Position numbers and translations under genes: made by a program
From: Pseudomonas ekonensis
GTDB lineage: Bacteria > Pseudomonadota > Gammaproteobacteria > Pseudomonadales > Pseudomonadaceae
Assembly (NCBI RefSeq): GCF_019145435.1
Contig: NZ_JAHSTS010000001.1
Span: 1,750,001 to 1,814,000 of the forward strand
Direction of reading: 5' to 3'
DNA: 64,000 nt
Shown: piece by piece, positions 1-10,102 of the stretch
Layout: every line of letters begins with the position of its first letter
Position numbering within the stretch: the first letter of the stretch is position 1
Notes under the pieces: model-generated
Database searches by the model: none
What the model was told of the DNA's origin: nothing
Seen by the model: only the letters and a program-made list of their open reading frames with translations

Positions 1-1025
1 CGGGCGACCGCTTCCGCACCTTCGAACCGCTGGATTTTCTCACCTTCGCCATCCTCGCCAGCGGCGTGGCGCTGCTCTGCGCCGTGCTGTCGCTGGGGCG
101 GATCGACTGGTGGCTGGAGGCGCGCTGGATCGGCATCGCCCTGGCCGCCGCCATCGTACTGATCCTGGCGGGCCTGGCCATCGAGCACAACCGCAGCAAC
201 CCGATGCTGATGACCCGCTGGCTCGGCAGCGGGGTGATGATCCGCCTGGCCCTGGCGGTGATCCTGATCCGCATGGTCACCTCGGAGCAGTCCACCGGCG
301 CCGTGGGGTTCATGCAGAACCTGAACATGAGCAGCCAGCAGCTGCACAGCCTGTACGTGGTGATGCTGATCGGCAGCATCGCCGGGCTGCTCACCAGCGC
401 GCTGACCATCGATCCCAAGCACCTGATCATGCCTTTGATCATTTCCCTGGCGCTGATGGCCACCGGCTCGGTGATGGACAGCTACTCGAACAACCTGACC
501 CGCCCGCAGAACCTTTATTTCAGCCAGTTCCTGCTGGCGTTCGGCAGTACCTTTTTCCTCGGGCCGACCATGGTGCTGGGCACCCGCAACGTGCTGACCA
601 ACCCACGCAACCTGGTGAGCTTTTCGGTGCTGTTCGGGATCTGCAACAACCTCGGCGGCCTGATCGGCGCGGCGTTGCTGGGCACCTTCCAGATCGCGCG
701 CGAGAAGTTCCATTCCAGCCATATCGTCGACCAACTGGTGCTGGCCAATCCTCAGGTGGCCGCCCGTGTGCAGGGCGGCGGCTCGGCGGTGGGCTCGCTG
801 ATCGCCGACCCCGGCCTGCGCAACCTGCAAGGCATCCGCAGCCTGGCCAACGCCGCCACCCGTGAAGCCAACATCCTGGCCTACAACGATGTGTTCATGC
901 TGATCGCTGTGATCGCGGTGCTGACCCTGATCTGGATTTCCGTCCGCGCGCTGTGGCTGGTCTGCACCACCCGAACCGTCACCCCCACGCCTTCCGTCCC
1001 TTCCAGCGGTGCCTCTTCTTCATGA
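1..1025 (+). CDS. MFS drug efflux transporter, DHA2/EmrB-like (5' end outside window)
   Basis: The reading frame is open from the left edge (first full codon at position 3) to the TGA at 1023-1025, so only the C-terminal 340 or so residues are present. They hold several hydrophobic segments, including one beginning LLCAVLSLGRIDWW and a last one at VFMLIAVIAVLTLIWISV, separated by short loops, as in the second half of a 14-TM DHA2 proton-driven exporter. The next gene encodes a membrane-fusion adaptor and its ATG overlaps this stop codon (ATGA). That is the classic EmrB/EmrA arrangement, in which the pair works with an outer-membrane TolC-type channel to expel hydrophobic toxic compounds. The substrate cannot be told from the sequence. 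The family call is firm; the start lies upstream of the window. Confidence 0.85.
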   Translation, partial: GDRFRTFEPLDFLTFAILASGVALLCAVLSLGRIDWWLEARWIGIALAAAIVLILAGLAIEHNRSNPMLMTRWLGSGVMIRLALAVILIRMVTSEQSTGAVGFMQNLNMSSQQLHSLYVVMLIGSIAGLLTSALTIDPKHLIMPLIISLALMATGSVMDSYSNNLTRPQNLYFSQFLLAFGSTFFLGPTMVLGTRNVLTNPRNLVSFSVLFGICNNLGGLIGAALLGTFQIAREKFHSSHIVDQLVLANPQVAARVQGGGSAVGSLIADPGLRNLQGIRSLANAATREANILAYNDVFMLIAVIAVLTLIWISVRALWLVCTTRTVTPTPSVPSSGASSS

Positions 1026-2161
1026 CCGAACCGACCGTCACCACCAACGCCATTGCCGCCACGCCCGAGGGTGTGGCGCCGCCGTCGTCGCCCAACACCG
1101 AACCGCGCCCGCTGCGGGTGCGGATCATCTCGTCGCTGGGATTCGCCGCCATCGCTCTGGTCGGCGTGCTGATCGTGCTGTACGCCTGGCAGTTGCCGCC
1201 GTTCAGCAGCGCCGTCGAAACCACCGAGAACGCCCTGGTGCGCGGGCAGGTGACGATCATCGGCCCGCAGCTCAGCGGCTACGTGTACGAAGTGCCGGTG
1301 CAGGACTTCCAGTTCGTCAAGGAAGGCGACCTGCTGGTGCGCCTGGACGACCGCATCTACAAGCAGCGGCTGGACCAGTCGCTGGCGCAGCTGGCGGTGC
1401 AGAAGGCCGCGCTGGCCAACGTGGTGCAGCAGCGCAACAGTGCCGAGGCGACCATCAAGCTGCGCCAGGCGGCGCTGGCCGACAGCGAGGCCCAGGCGCG
1501 CAAGAGCGGGGCGGACCTGGCGCGCAACAAGGCGCTGGTGAGCGACGGTTCGGTGTCCCGGCGCGAGCTGGACGTGACCCTCGCCGCCAGTGCCCAGACC
1601 ACCGCGTCGGTGGCCCAGGCCAAGGCCAACCTGGAGATCGCCCGGCAGGACCTGCAGACGGTGATCGTCAACCGCGGCTCCCTGGAAGCGGCGGTGGCCA
1701 GCGCCGAGGCGGCGGTGCAACTGGCGCGGATCGATTTGTCCAACACCCGCATCACCGCTCCCCGTGACGGCCAGCTGGGGCAGATCGGCGTGCGCCTCGG
1801 CGCCTACGTCAACTCCGGCGCGCAATTGATGGCGCTGGTGCCGAACCAGAAATGGGTGATCGCCAACCTCAAGGAAACCCAGATGGACAACGTGCGGGTC
1901 GGCCAGCCGGCGACCTTCACCGTCGATGCGCTGAACCACCGCAAGTTCACCGGCCGGGTGCAGCATGTGTCGCCGGGCACCGGCTCCGAGTTCGCCCTGT
2001 TGCAGGCCGACAACGCCACCGGCAACTTCGTGAAGATCGCCCAGCGGGTGCCGGTGCGCATCACCATTGACCCCGACCAGCAGGAGAGCGAGCGGCTGCG
2101 GCCGGGCATGTCGGTGGTGGTGAGCATCGACACGGCGGCGGGGGATACCCAGCCGCACTGA
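1022..2161 (+). CDS. HlyD/EmrA-family membrane fusion protein
   Basis: A protein of 379 residues that starts at the ATG overlapping the stop of the efflux gene, so the two are translationally coupled. It has a short cytoplasmic tail rich in Pro and Thr, one membrane segment at about residues 35-57, and then the periplasmic adaptor. The adaptor shows a lipoyl/barrel-sandwich half beginning near GPQLSGYVYEVPVQD, a long alpha-helical hairpin rich in Ala and Gln with many Arg/Lys/Glu, the second lipoyl half (RITAPRDGQLGQIGVRLG), and a beta-barrel domain. The order and length fit EmrA/FarA proteins, which bridge an inner-membrane MFS pump to an outer-membrane channel. A longer in-frame start at 953 exists but lies wholly inside the upstream gene, so it was not chosen. 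Confidence 0.88.
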   Translation: MTEPTVTTNAIAATPEGVAPPSSPNTEPRPLRVRIISSLGFAAIALVGVLIVLYAWQLPPFSSAVETTENALVRGQVTIIGPQLSGYVYEVPVQDFQFVKEGDLLVRLDDRIYKQRLDQSLAQLAVQKAALANVVQQRNSAEATIKLRQAALADSEAQARKSGADLARNKALVSDGSVSRRELDVTLAASAQTTASVAQAKANLEIARQDLQTVIVNRGSLEAAVASAEAAVQLARIDLSNTRITAPRDGQLGQIGVRLGAYVNSGAQLMALVPNQKWVIANLKETQMDNVRVGQPATFTVDALNHRKFTGRVQHVSPGTGSEFALLQADNATGNFVKIAQRVPVRITIDPDQQESERLRPGMSVVVSIDTAAGDTQPH

Positions 2162-2190
2162 TTCCCCGCAGGTCTGCGGGCCACATTACC

Positions 2191-2282
2191 CTGTGGGAGC
2201 GAGCTTGCTCGCGATTGCGATCTGTCAGTTGCATTCATGCCGGCAGGCACACCGCTATCGCGAGCAAGCTCGCTCCCACAGG
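2191..2282. repeat. REP pair (BIME) after the efflux operon
   Basis: Two copies of the Pseudomonas REP palindrome (CTGTGGGAGCGAGCTTGCTC) lie in opposite orientation, separated by about 35 bp, between the adaptor gene and the convergent copD. Such paired units are transposed by RAYT-type enzymes and often lie at gene ends, where they can stabilise or terminate transcripts. Confidence 0.9.
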
Positions 2283-2323
2283 TTTTGTGGCATTCGCAAC
2301 AGGGGTGAACGCCCGCTGAAGGT

Positions 2324-3172
2324 TCAGGCGGCGACCATCGGCGGCAGGGTGCCAAGCAATGACACCGCGGCCACCGCGCCGATCCCCAGCAGCCATTCCA
2401 GCGTCACGCTGCGCCTGAGGGCACCGGCCCGCCGTTCGCAGTCCTTGATCCGCAGGCGGTTGAACAGCGCCAGCCCCAGCATGCCGAGCACCAGCAGCGC
2501 CTTGATCAGCAGGATCAGGGCGAAGCCCGTGAACAGCGGCGTCGGCCACCACTGGCCGGTCAGCGCCCGCACGTTGATCAGGCCGGTGACCAGCAATCCC
2601 GCTACCAAGCCATAGCCGATGCCGCTGAAACGCCGCAGCACCGGCGCGATGGCGGTTTCCGGCCGGCGCAGGACGACCGCCAGCACCAGCAGCCCGCCGA
2701 GCCAGGCGCCGACGCAGGTCAGGTGAACGATCTGGTTGAGGATCAGCAGTTGCCCGTGCAAGCCGTCGAACATGGCGCCGTGGCCGACCGGCGCCAGCGT
2801 CGCCAGCAGCAGGACGGCGAGGCCCAGGCGCAAAGGCCGGCGCGTGCGCCAGGGCGTGAACAGCAGCGCCAGCAGCGCGGCGTTGAGCAACAGGTGCCAG
2901 CGCCAGACCTGGCCGAAGAACGTTTGGCCCGACACCAGCGCCAACGTCTGCGGATCGAACGCCGCCGCCAGCGAACCGGCCATGCTCGCGGTGACCAGCA
3001 GCGCCCAGACGACGCCGCTGACCAGGGCCAGGCCCGCCAGCCAGCGGCCGGCGCGCAGGTCCGCGTCCGCCGCATCACCCTTGAGCAGCAACGGCCGGAA
3101 CAGCCAGGCCCCGAACAGCGTCAGCACCACGGTGAAATGCAGGAACCGGCACAGCACCAACGCTTCGGCCAT
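2324..3172 (-). CDS. copD: Copper resistance protein CopD, inner-membrane
   Basis: A 282-residue polytopic membrane protein with about eight hydrophobic helices. It opens with the segment LCRFLHFTVVLTLFGAWLF and contains the CopD pattern of membrane-embedded His residues, for example in HLTCVGAWLGG. Homologues take copper handed over by periplasmic CopC into the cytoplasm or to membrane cuproenzymes. It begins 3 nt after the copC stop codon on the same strand, so the two form an operon. The length is close to that of typical stand-alone CopD proteins of about 290 residues. The alternative name YcnJ/PcoD applies to the same family. Confidence 0.85.
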   Translation of the reverse strand: MAEALVLCRFLHFTVVLTLFGAWLFRPLLLKGDAADADLRAGRWLAGLALVSGVVWALLVTASMAGSLAAAFDPQTLALVSGQTFFGQVWRWHLLLNAALLALLFTPWRTRRPLRLGLAVLLLATLAPVGHGAMFDGLHGQLLILNQIVHLTCVGAWLGGLLVLAVVLRRPETAIAPVLRRFSGIGYGLVAGLLVTGLINVRALTGQWWPTPLFTGFALILLIKALLVLGMLGLALFNRLRIKDCERRAGALRRSVTLEWLLGIGAVAAVSLLGTLPPMVAA

Positions 3173-3175
3173 GAA

Positions 3176-3535
3176 CTATTGGCCGACCTTGAACCGATAG
3201 GCGCCTTCGCTCTTGTGCGTGTCGACCGACACCGCGTGCCATTCGACCTTGTATTCGCCGGCGGTCAGCGGCGCCTGCGGGGTGACGATCAAGGTCTTCT
3301 TGTCGCCTTCGGTGGTCAACGGCTTGACCGCCACCGGCGCGCCGTCGCGGCTCACCGTGACTTTGGTGAACGCGGCCTCGACGCCTTCGGAAAACTCAAG
3401 GCGCAGTTCCGTCGGCGCGGCGACGGTGCTGTCGGCGGCCGGCACCTGGGATTTGAGGTGGGCGTGGGCGAACGCCTGAGAGGCGGTCAGCGATGCCAGC
3501 AGGGCGCCGGCGGTCAGCAGGGTTTTCATCGACAT
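3176..3535 (-). CDS. copC: Periplasmic copper-binding protein CopC
   Basis: A 119-residue precursor with a Sec signal peptide (positively charged start, then a hydrophobic stretch to AFA at 21-23). Cleavage would leave His24 as the mature N-terminus, as in CopC proteins where the free amino group and His1 bind copper. The mature part is a small beta-sandwich with the family opening HAHLKSQVPA. Near the end is VDTHKSEG, whose Asp105 and His107 match the Cu(II) ligands of the short CopC form. Met-rich Cu(I) loops are not evident, which suggests a Cu(II)-only protein. It is the first gene of a copC-copD pair. The ATG follows AAAGGAACTGCCC, a good ribosome binding site. Confidence 0.9.
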   Translation of the reverse strand: MSMKTLLTAGALLASLTASQAFAHAHLKSQVPAADSTVAAPTELRLEFSEGVEAAFTKVTVSRDGAPVAVKPLTTEGDKKTLIVTPQAPLTAGEYKVEWHAVSVDTHKSEGAYRFKVGQ

Positions 3536-3583
3536 GGGCAGTTCCTTTTCAGTGAAGTCGCGGGGCTGAGTATAGAGCGCGCG

Positions 3584-4018
3584 TCAGTCGGCCTTCAGGC
3601 GCATGTGAATGACCGGAAACGGCCGGCCTTCGCCGTCGGTCTCCGAGCGGCCGATGTCTTCGAAACCGTAGTGCCGGTAGAAGCCGTGGGCCTGGGGATT
3701 CTGTTCGTTGACGTCGACCTTGAGCCGCGGGCGCCGGACATGGTCGAGCAGGCGACGGCCGATGCCCTGGCCGCGCTGCGCCGGGTCGATGAACAGCATC
3801 TGCACGGTGTCCTCATCGGTCGCGATGAAGCCGGCCGGGCTGCGGTCGGGGTTCTCGAACACCCACACGTCCAGGGCCGGCAGGTAGGTGTCGCGCACCA
3901 GCGGGAACAGCCGCTGGATGTCGTCTTCGGGCAGGAAGGCGTGGGTGGCGCGCACCGAGCGTTCCCACAGGGCGGCGAGGGCGGGATCGTCTGCAGCGAT
4001 GCGTTGGCGAATGTTCAC
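3584..4018 (-). CDS. GNAT-family N-acetyltransferase, YjaB-like
   Basis: A 144-residue single-domain GNAT protein. The acetyl-CoA pyrophosphate-binding signature QRGQGIGRRLL is at residues 81-91, after the beta-4 strand VQMLFIDP. The C-terminal part NEQNPQAHGFYRHYGFE is the usual GNAT motif B, in which the Tyr acts as general acid. The N-terminus (RATHAFLP near residue 25) resembles E. coli YjaB and related acetyltransferases of uncertain substrate. It stands alone between copC and the divergently read rutR-like gene. The acceptor (peptide, amine or antibiotic) cannot be inferred. Confidence 0.85.
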   Translation of the reverse strand: MNIRQRIAADDPALAALWERSVRATHAFLPEDDIQRLFPLVRDTYLPALDVWVFENPDRSPAGFIATDEDTVQMLFIDPAQRGQGIGRRLLDHVRRPRLKVDVNEQNPQAHGFYRHYGFEDIGRSETDGEGRPFPVIHMRLKAD

Positions 4019-4137
4019 GGGCAGGATCCTTCAGCGGATGACGGGGAGAAGGGGGGCGATCCTAAACCAGATGAACCGGCGTGTGTGTGAAGAATCGTGC
4101 CTGGCTGTCGCCCGCTGCCCAGAGCGGATGGTAGTCT

Positions 4138-4153
4138 TCAACAACGTTGTCGA
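4138..4153. promoter_or_regulatory. Palindrome upstream of rutR-like gene, candidate autoregulatory operator
   Basis: TCAACAACGTTGTCGA contains the perfect palindrome ACAACGTTGT (4141-4150), extended by two matching bases after one mismatch. It lies 12 bp before the TetR-type gene's ATG, where a TetR-family autorepressor commonly binds. It does not match the known RutR box (TTGACCAnnTGGTCAA), so the assignment is inference from position and symmetry only. Confidence 0.35.
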
Positions 4154-4165
4154 CAGGGAGCCCTC

Positions 4166-4786
4166 ATGGGCAATCACAAGATCGGAATCCGCCGCAGTAA
4201 CGTCGAGAAGATCCTGTTGGCGGCGGAAAAGGTGTTCGCCGAAAAAGGCTTCGGCGGCACGGCCATGGCCGACATCGCCGCCGAAGTGCAACTGCCGCGC
4301 TCCAACCTGCATTACTACTTCAGCACCAAGGGCGAGCTGTACAGCGCAGTGCTGCTGGACCTGCTGGACGTGTGGAAGCAGGACGCGCTGTGCTTCGAGA
4401 TGTTCGACGACCCGCGCGTGGTGCTCAGCAGCTACATCCGCGCCAAGATGAACCACTCGCGCAGCCGCCCCTACGGCTCCAAGGTCTGGGCCAACGAGAT
4501 CATCCACGGCGCGCCGACCCTGGGCGAGGCGCTGGACGCCAGCCTGTACGACTGGGCAAAGATGAAGGAAGCCAAGATCCGCCAATGGGTGGAGGACAAG
4601 CGCATCCTCCCGGTGGAGCCGTCGAGCCTGCTGTACATGATCTGGGCGTCGACCCAGCACTACGCCGACTTCGACCATCAGGTGAACATTCTCAACGAGC
4701 ACCAGCCGCTGTCGGACATGCAGTTCGAGCGGGCGGTGCAGACGGTGACCGGGGTGATCCTGCGGGGGATCGGGCTGGAGCCCTGA
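4166..4786 (+). CDS. rutR: TetR-family regulator of pyrimidine catabolism, RutR-like
   Basis: A 206-residue regulator. The N-terminal HTH (ADIAAEVQLPRSNLHYYFSTK, near residues 35-55) is the TetR DNA-binding domain. The C-terminal half keeps the RutR/YcdC signature PSSLLYMIWASTQHYADF, which in E. coli RutR helps form the uracil- and thymine-binding pocket. Its neighbours encode the reductive pyrimidine pathway, so it most likely senses uracil or thymine and controls preTA, hydA and the transporter. ATG 4166 is preceded by AGGGAG with correct spacing; a longer frame from 4097 lacks a better site. The family is certain; the exact ligand is inferred from similarity and context. Confidence 0.85.
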   Translation: MGNHKIGIRRSNVEKILLAAEKVFAEKGFGGTAMADIAAEVQLPRSNLHYYFSTKGELYSAVLLDLLDVWKQDALCFEMFDDPRVVLSSYIRAKMNHSRSRPYGSKVWANEIIHGAPTLGEALDASLYDWAKMKEAKIRQWVEDKRILPVEPSSLLYMIWASTQHYADFDHQVNILNEHQPLSDMQFERAVQTVTGVILRGIGLEP

Positions 4787-4816
4787 GCCTTTGGTTTTGC
4801 GGTGCCGGGGCGGGCC

Positions 4817-5166
4817 TCATCGCCAGCAGGCTGGCTCCCACAGTTCGCAAGATTCATGCGCACCACCAAAGCCTGTGGGAGCTGGCTTGCCAGCGATGAG
4901 GCCATCACAGCCGACATTTCTGTTGCCTGACTCGCCACCATCGCCAGCAGGCTGGCTCCTACAAGGGATCCCGGCTGTCCGCAGCATTCCTGCACACCCC
5001 AAAACCTGTGGGAGCTGGCTTGCCAGCGATGAGGCCATCACAGCCGACATTTCTGTTGCCTGACCCGCCACCATCGCCAGCAGGCTGGCTCCTACAAGGG
5101 ATCCCGGCTGTCCGCAGCATTCCTGCACACCACAAAACCTGTAGGAGCTTGCCTGCAAGCGATGAG
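4817..5166. repeat. REP/BIME cluster containing a 133-bp tandem duplication
   Basis: The 429-bp gap between the rutR-like gene and preA contains no gene. It holds six alternating REP units (CATCGCCAGCAGGCTGGCTC one way, CCTGTGGGAGCTGGCTTGCC the other). A 133-bp unit starting at 4872 is repeated almost perfectly from 5005, and a third copy begins at 5138; these starts are exactly 133 bp apart. The copies differ by only a few bases (for example CTCGCC versus CCCGCC), so the amplification looks recent. Small reading frames across it are artefacts of the palindromes. Confidence 0.92.
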
Positions 5167-5215
5167 GCCGGACCGGTTGGCATCTGCGATGACGCCGGGT
5201 CAGGCGCCGCCGTCC

Positions 5216-6490
5216 TCAAGGGCTGACATGGTACGGATTGCGCGGATCATGGTTCCAGTCCAGGAACGGCTTGCCCGTGTCCACCGGCACCATCTCGATG
5301 CAGTCCTGCACCGGGCAGGTGATCTGGCACAGGTTGCAGCCCACGCATTCCTCATCGATCACTTCATAGGTGTGCGTGCCGTCCGCCTGGCGCAGGCTGG
5401 CGATGGCCTGGTGCGAGGTGTCTTCGCAGGCGATGTGGCAGCGCCCGCAGCCGATGCACGCCGCTTGGTCGATTTTGGCGATCACCTGGTAGTTGATGTC
5501 CAGGTACTTCCAGTCGGTGGTGTTGCCCACCGCCCGCCCGGAAAAGTCCGCGAGGCTGGCGTAGCCCTGACTGTCCATCCAGCGTGACAGCCCGTCCTTC
5601 ATCTCCTCGACGATGCGGAAGCCGTGCAGCATCGCCGCCGTGCACACCTGCACCGCGCCGCTGCCCAGGGCGATGAACTCCGCCGCGTCGCGCCAGCTGC
5701 CGATGCCGCCGATGCCGCAGATCGGCAGCCCGTGGGTCTGCGGATCGCGGGCGATTTCCGCCACCATGTTCAACGCGATCGGTTTGACCGCCGAACCGCA
5801 GTAGCCGCCGTGGGTGCTTTTGCTGCCGACGGTGGGCAGGGCGACCATGTGTTCCAGGTCGACGCTGGTGATGGAGTTGATGGTGTTGATCAGCGACACC
5901 GCATCGGCGCCGCCCCGGTGCGCGGCGCGGGCGGCGACGCGGATGTCGGTGATGTTGGGCGTCAGCTTGACGATCACCGGCAGCGAGCAGTAGGTCTTGC
6001 ACCAGCGCGTCACCTGCTCGACGTACTCCGGCACCTGGCCGACCGCCGCGCCCATGCCGCGTTCGGGCATGCCGTGGGGGCAGCCGAAGTTCAGTTCGAT
6101 GCCGTCGGCGCCGGTGGCCTCCACCAGCGGCAGGATGCGTTTCCACGATTCCTCCACGCACGGCACCATCAGCGAAACGATCAGCGCCCGGTCCGGCCAG
6201 TCCTTTTTCACCTGGGTGATTTCCCGCAGGTTGATCTCCAGCGAGCGGTCAGTGATCAGCTCGATGTTGTTGATGCCCAGCACCTCGCGGTTGGCGCCGT
6301 AGTGGGCCGAGTAGCGCGAGGACACGTTGACCGCCGCCGGGTCCTCGCCCAGGGTTTTCCAGACCACGCCGCCCCAGCCGGCCTCGAAGGCGCGCACCAC
6401 GTTGTAGGCCTTGTCGGTCGGCGGCGCAGAGGCGAGCCAGAACGGGTTGGGGGCTTTGATGCCGGCGAAGACAATCGAGAGATCGGCCAT
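5216..6490 (-). CDS. preA: NAD-dependent dihydropyrimidine dehydrogenase, PreA subunit
   Basis: A 424-residue protein. Residues 1 to about 310 form an FMN-binding TIM barrel of the dihydroorotate dehydrogenase type (PNPFWLASAPPTDK near the start; LNFGCPHGMPERGMGAAVGQ with the catalytic-loop Cys; GIGGIGSWRDAAEFI for the FMN phosphate). The C-terminal 90 residues are a 2[4Fe-4S] ferredoxin with CIGCGRCHIAC and CVGCNLCQITC, each followed by a further Cys-Pro or Cys. With PreT it reduces uracil and thymine to the 5,6-dihydro forms, the first step of the reductive pathway. Its ATG lies directly after the preT stop codon, with no gap, so the subunits are cotranslated. Confidence 0.95.
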   Translation of the reverse strand: MADLSIVFAGIKAPNPFWLASAPPTDKAYNVVRAFEAGWGGVVWKTLGEDPAAVNVSSRYSAHYGANREVLGINNIELITDRSLEINLREITQVKKDWPDRALIVSLMVPCVEESWKRILPLVEATGADGIELNFGCPHGMPERGMGAAVGQVPEYVEQVTRWCKTYCSLPVIVKLTPNITDIRVAARAAHRGGADAVSLINTINSITSVDLEHMVALPTVGSKSTHGGYCGSAVKPIALNMVAEIARDPQTHGLPICGIGGIGSWRDAAEFIALGSGAVQVCTAAMLHGFRIVEEMKDGLSRWMDSQGYASLADFSGRAVGNTTDWKYLDINYQVIAKIDQAACIGCGRCHIACEDTSHQAIASLRQADGTHTYEVIDEECVGCNLCQITCPVQDCIEMVPVDTGKPFLDWNHDPRNPYHVSP

Positions 6491-7873
6491 TTACGCAGCC
6501 TCCACGTTGAGCGTCAGTTGGGCGTTGATGGCTTCGGCGGCCCGTTTGCCGTGCTGCACCGCCTGCACGGTCAGGTCCTGGTCGAGGCTGGTGCAGTCGC
6601 CGCCGGCGTAGACGCCGGGGATGCTGGTTTGCAGGTGTTCGTCCACCTGGATCCGCTCGCCCTGGCGCTTGAGCTCGCGGGCCAGCGGGTCGGCGAGGGC
6701 GGCGCCGTCGAACGCCTGGCCGATGGCCTTGAAGATCGCGTCGGCGGCCAGCTCGAAGGTTTCGCCGGTGGTCTGCAGGCGGCCCTCCACCAGATGGGTG
6801 CGGGCGAAGCGCATGCCGCGCACGTGGCCTTGCTCGTCCAGCAGCACTTCGTCCGGCTGGGCCCAGGTCAGCAGCCGCACCTGGTTGGCCTTGGCGATGT
6901 CCTGTTCGTGGCCGGTGGCGCCCATGTCCGCGGCGCCGCGGCGGTACACCAGGTTGACGTCGCGGGCGCCGAGGCGGGCCATCTGCACGGCCATGTCGAT
7001 GGCGGTGTTACCGGCGCCCAGCACGATGCAGCGCTCGGCCAGGGGCAGTTGCGTAAGGTCGTCAGCCTGGCGCAGTTCGCGGATGTAGTCGGTGGCGGCG
7101 AGCAGGCCGGGGGCGTCCTCGTGGGGCAGGCCGAGCTGCTTGCTGGCGTTGAGGCCGAGGCCGAGGAACACCGCGTCGAACTGCTGGTGCAGTTCGCTGA
7201 GGGTGAGGTTGTCGCCGAGCCGCTGGCCGTGGCGGATTTCGATGCCGCCGATCTGCAGCAGGAACGCCAGTTCCTTCTGTGCGTAGTCGTCCACCAGCTT
7301 GTACTTGGCGATCCCGTATTCGTTGAGTCCGCCGGCCTTCTCCCGGGCCTCGAAGATCACCACGTCGTGGCCGTGCATGGCGCTGCGGTGGGCGCAGGAC
7401 AACCCGGCGGGGCCGGCACCGATCACGGCGATGCGCTTGCCGGTGCTGGCCGCCCGCCGGAACGGGTGTTCGGTGAAGTGCGCATTGTCCACGGCGTAGC
7501 GCTGCAGCAGGCCGATCAGCACCGGCGCGCACTCGTGGGCGTTGTTGCGCACGCAGGCCTGCTGGCAGAGGATTTCGGTCGGGCACACCCGCGCGCAACT
7601 GCCGCCGAGGATGTTGGCCGACAGGATCTTCTGCGCGGCGCCGGGCACGTTGTCCTGGTGGATGTTGCGGATGAACGAGGGGATGTCGATCTCGCTCGGG
7701 CACGCGTTGACGCATGGGGCGTCGTAGCAGTACAGGCAGCGCGAGGCTTCCAGGTGCGCCTGGCGGTCGTTGAGCGGCGGCGCCAGGTCGGTGAAGTGGC
7801 CGGCGAGGGCGGTCGCGCTTTCGTGCGGGTGCGGGAGGTGGTTCAGGGACTCGATCACGGTTGTGTGCCTCAT
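6491..7873 (-). CDS. preT: NAD-dependent dihydropyrimidine dehydrogenase, PreT subunit
   Basis: A 460-residue flavoprotein resembling the small subunit of glutamate synthase. The N-terminus carries two [4Fe-4S] clusters, the first with Cys46, Cys49, Cys54 and Cys58 (CLYCYDAPCVNAC) and the second in CARVCPTEILCQQAC. These are followed by an FAD dinucleotide fold (VIGAGPAGLSCA) and an NAD(P) fold (VLGAGNTAIDMA). It passes electrons from NADH to PreA. The start at 7873 (MRHTTVIESLNHL) was preferred over 7999 because the longer form would translate a REP element, and because the protein then begins like known PreT. The ribosome binding site is weak (AAACCTCAAATCACC). It is the first gene of the preT-preA pair. 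Confidence 0.93.
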   Translation of the reverse strand: MRHTTVIESLNHLPHPHESATALAGHFTDLAPPLNDRQAHLEASRCLYCYDAPCVNACPSEIDIPSFIRNIHQDNVPGAAQKILSANILGGSCARVCPTEILCQQACVRNNAHECAPVLIGLLQRYAVDNAHFTEHPFRRAASTGKRIAVIGAGPAGLSCAHRSAMHGHDVVIFEAREKAGGLNEYGIAKYKLVDDYAQKELAFLLQIGGIEIRHGQRLGDNLTLSELHQQFDAVFLGLGLNASKQLGLPHEDAPGLLAATDYIRELRQADDLTQLPLAERCIVLGAGNTAIDMAVQMARLGARDVNLVYRRGAADMGATGHEQDIAKANQVRLLTWAQPDEVLLDEQGHVRGMRFARTHLVEGRLQTTGETFELAADAIFKAIGQAFDGAALADPLARELKRQGERIQVDEHLQTSIPGVYAGGDCTSLDQDLTVQAVQHGKRAAEAINAQLTLNVEAA

Positions 7874-7932
7874 GGTGATTTGAGGTTTTCTGCCTCTGTC
7901 GGGCAGTGGTTTTGTGGTGCTTGAAAGGGCCC

Positions 7933-8021
7933 CATCGCTGGCAAGCCAGCTCCCACAGGTTCTTGGGTGGACACAATCGTTGTGTGCGACTGCAATCACT
8001 GTGGGAGCTGGCTTGCCGGCG
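7933..8021. repeat. REP pair between hydA and preT
   Basis: CATCGCTGGCAAGCCAGCTC and its inverted partner CTGTGGGAGCTGGCTTGCCG flank about 40 bp of spacer. The element sits between the hydA stop and the preT start on the same strand, so it may divide the transcripts or tune relative mRNA levels. Confidence 0.9.
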
Positions 8022-8039
8022 ATAGGCCGAAGGCCGCTT

Positions 8040-10102
<2,063 letters not shown>

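Noticed and set aside
4872..5166. CRISPR-like array
   Set aside because: The repeated units are 133 bp long with internal palindromes and no unique spacers of 30-40 bp; they match REP/BIME elements, and no cas gene is present.
7874..7999. 42-residue N-terminal extension of PreT
   Set aside because: The added part translates a REP palindrome (SWLAS-type residues) and has no family counterpart.
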